This document shows positions 4,780-5,006 of a DNA stretch of 5,006 bases, piece by piece. Position 1 is the first letter of the stretch. Every line of letters begins with the position of its first letter. The notes under the pieces are model-generated. The model had not been told where the DNA came from. It ran no database searches and saw nothing but the letters and a program-made list of their open reading frames with translations. A program made the position numbers and the translations under genes. The DNA lies in NCBI GenBank assembly GCA_045127595.1, contig JBGVQS010000012.1, forward strand, positions 1 to 5,006, in the 5' to 3' direction. Source of the DNA: Scatosoma sp045127595 (GTDB lineage Bacteria > Bacillota > Clostridia > Christensenellales > Borkfalkiaceae).

Positions 4780-5006
4780 CTAAAACGCCGCAGGGTAATG
4801 ACGAATCTCATCTCCGTACACTTCAATCACGTCAAATCGTGCGTTTGGCTCCGCGCGCTTCCCGAAGAAAAGGGCAATCCGTAAGTAGCGCTCCTGCTTC
4901 TCCTTGCCAACCGCTTGTTTTGCTTCGGCATAGTCCGCACTCGTCCTTGTTTTCACTTCCACAAACACAATTTCATCCCCACAGGAAAACACCAAATCCG
5001 CTTCCC
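4780..5006 (-). CDS. yraN: YraN (UPF0102) nuclease-fold family protein, C-terminal part
   Basis: The gene enters from the right edge, so its start lies outside the window; the frame is open from 5006 to the TAG at 4782-4780. The visible peptide begins EADLVFSCGDEIVFVEVKTR and ends with RFDVIEVYGDEIRHYPAAF. This is the C-terminal two-thirds of the YraN/UPF0102 family, small proteins of about 110-130 aa with the Holliday-junction-resolvase-like endonuclease fold. The D of EADLV and the E-x-K of FVEVKTR match the acidic and basic residues of a PD-(D/E)xK active site. The middle stretch (SADYAEAKQAVGKEKQERYLRIA) corresponds to the family's helix that follows the active site, and RFDV is the conserved next strand. 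The physiological role is not established. It is the last gene of its transcript, followed by a strong terminator. Confidence 0.92.
   Translation of the reverse strand, partial: EADLVFSCGDEIVFVEVKTRTSADYAEAKQAVGKEKQERYLRIALFFGKRAEPNARFDVIEVYGDEIRHYPAAF

Noticed and set aside
1..5006. CRISPR array, tRNA, rRNA or insertion sequence
   Set aside because: No regularly spaced repeats, cloverleaf, rRNA-like block or transposase coding was seen; the RHH-WYL resemblance to CRISPR accessory proteins is not accompanied by cas genes or repeats.

Overview
The window comes from an endospore-forming Firmicute, most likely a member of the Clostridia. The evidence is a minus-strand run, reading right to left, of yraN (partial), spoIIGA, sigE, sigG and the beginning of a ylmC/ymxH-type PRC-barrel gene. 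spoIIGA-sigE-sigG is the classic sporulation cluster of Bacillus and Clostridium, and ylmC lies a short way downstream of sigG in Bacillus subtilis. Species cannot be read from the sequence.

Right side (about 2177-5006): the 3' part of yraN ends in a strong hairpin terminator. spoIIGA follows, behind a promoter with a TATAAT box, no normally spaced -35, and a Spo0A-box-like site, as expected for a Spo0A-activated spoIIG promoter. SpoIIGA is the membrane aspartic protease that removes the pro-sequence of the next product, pro-sigma-E. sigE starts within about 14 nt of the spoIIGA stop. sigG follows after a 123-bp gap that holds a sigma-F-like promoter, so the mother-cell and forespore sigma factors sit side by side.

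Left-middle (about 84-2141): the sigG-ylmC neighbourhood is split by roughly 2.1 kb of visibly more AT-rich DNA. On the minus strand it holds a two-gene unit: a 129-aa basic protein resembling the C-terminal toxin domains of polymorphic toxins, here without any delivery domain, and an overlapping 189-aa acidic protein of unknown family, the natural candidate for its immunity or antitoxin partner. Divergent from these, on the plus strand, is a 249-aa protein with two ribbon-helix-helix motifs followed by a divergent WYL-like domain, a likely transcription regulator. The ~190-bp region between them carries promoters for both directions and several copies of an AAAATATTG element in direct and inverted orientation. 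The plus-strand promoter places its expected transcription start almost exactly on the ATG, suggesting a leaderless mRNA.

The most interesting part is this compact cassette: a free-standing toxin-like protein, an unknown partner, and a tandem-RHH/WYL-like regulator reading a shared operator region, placed inside a conserved sporulation locus. Its function is inferred from domain resemblance and layout only.
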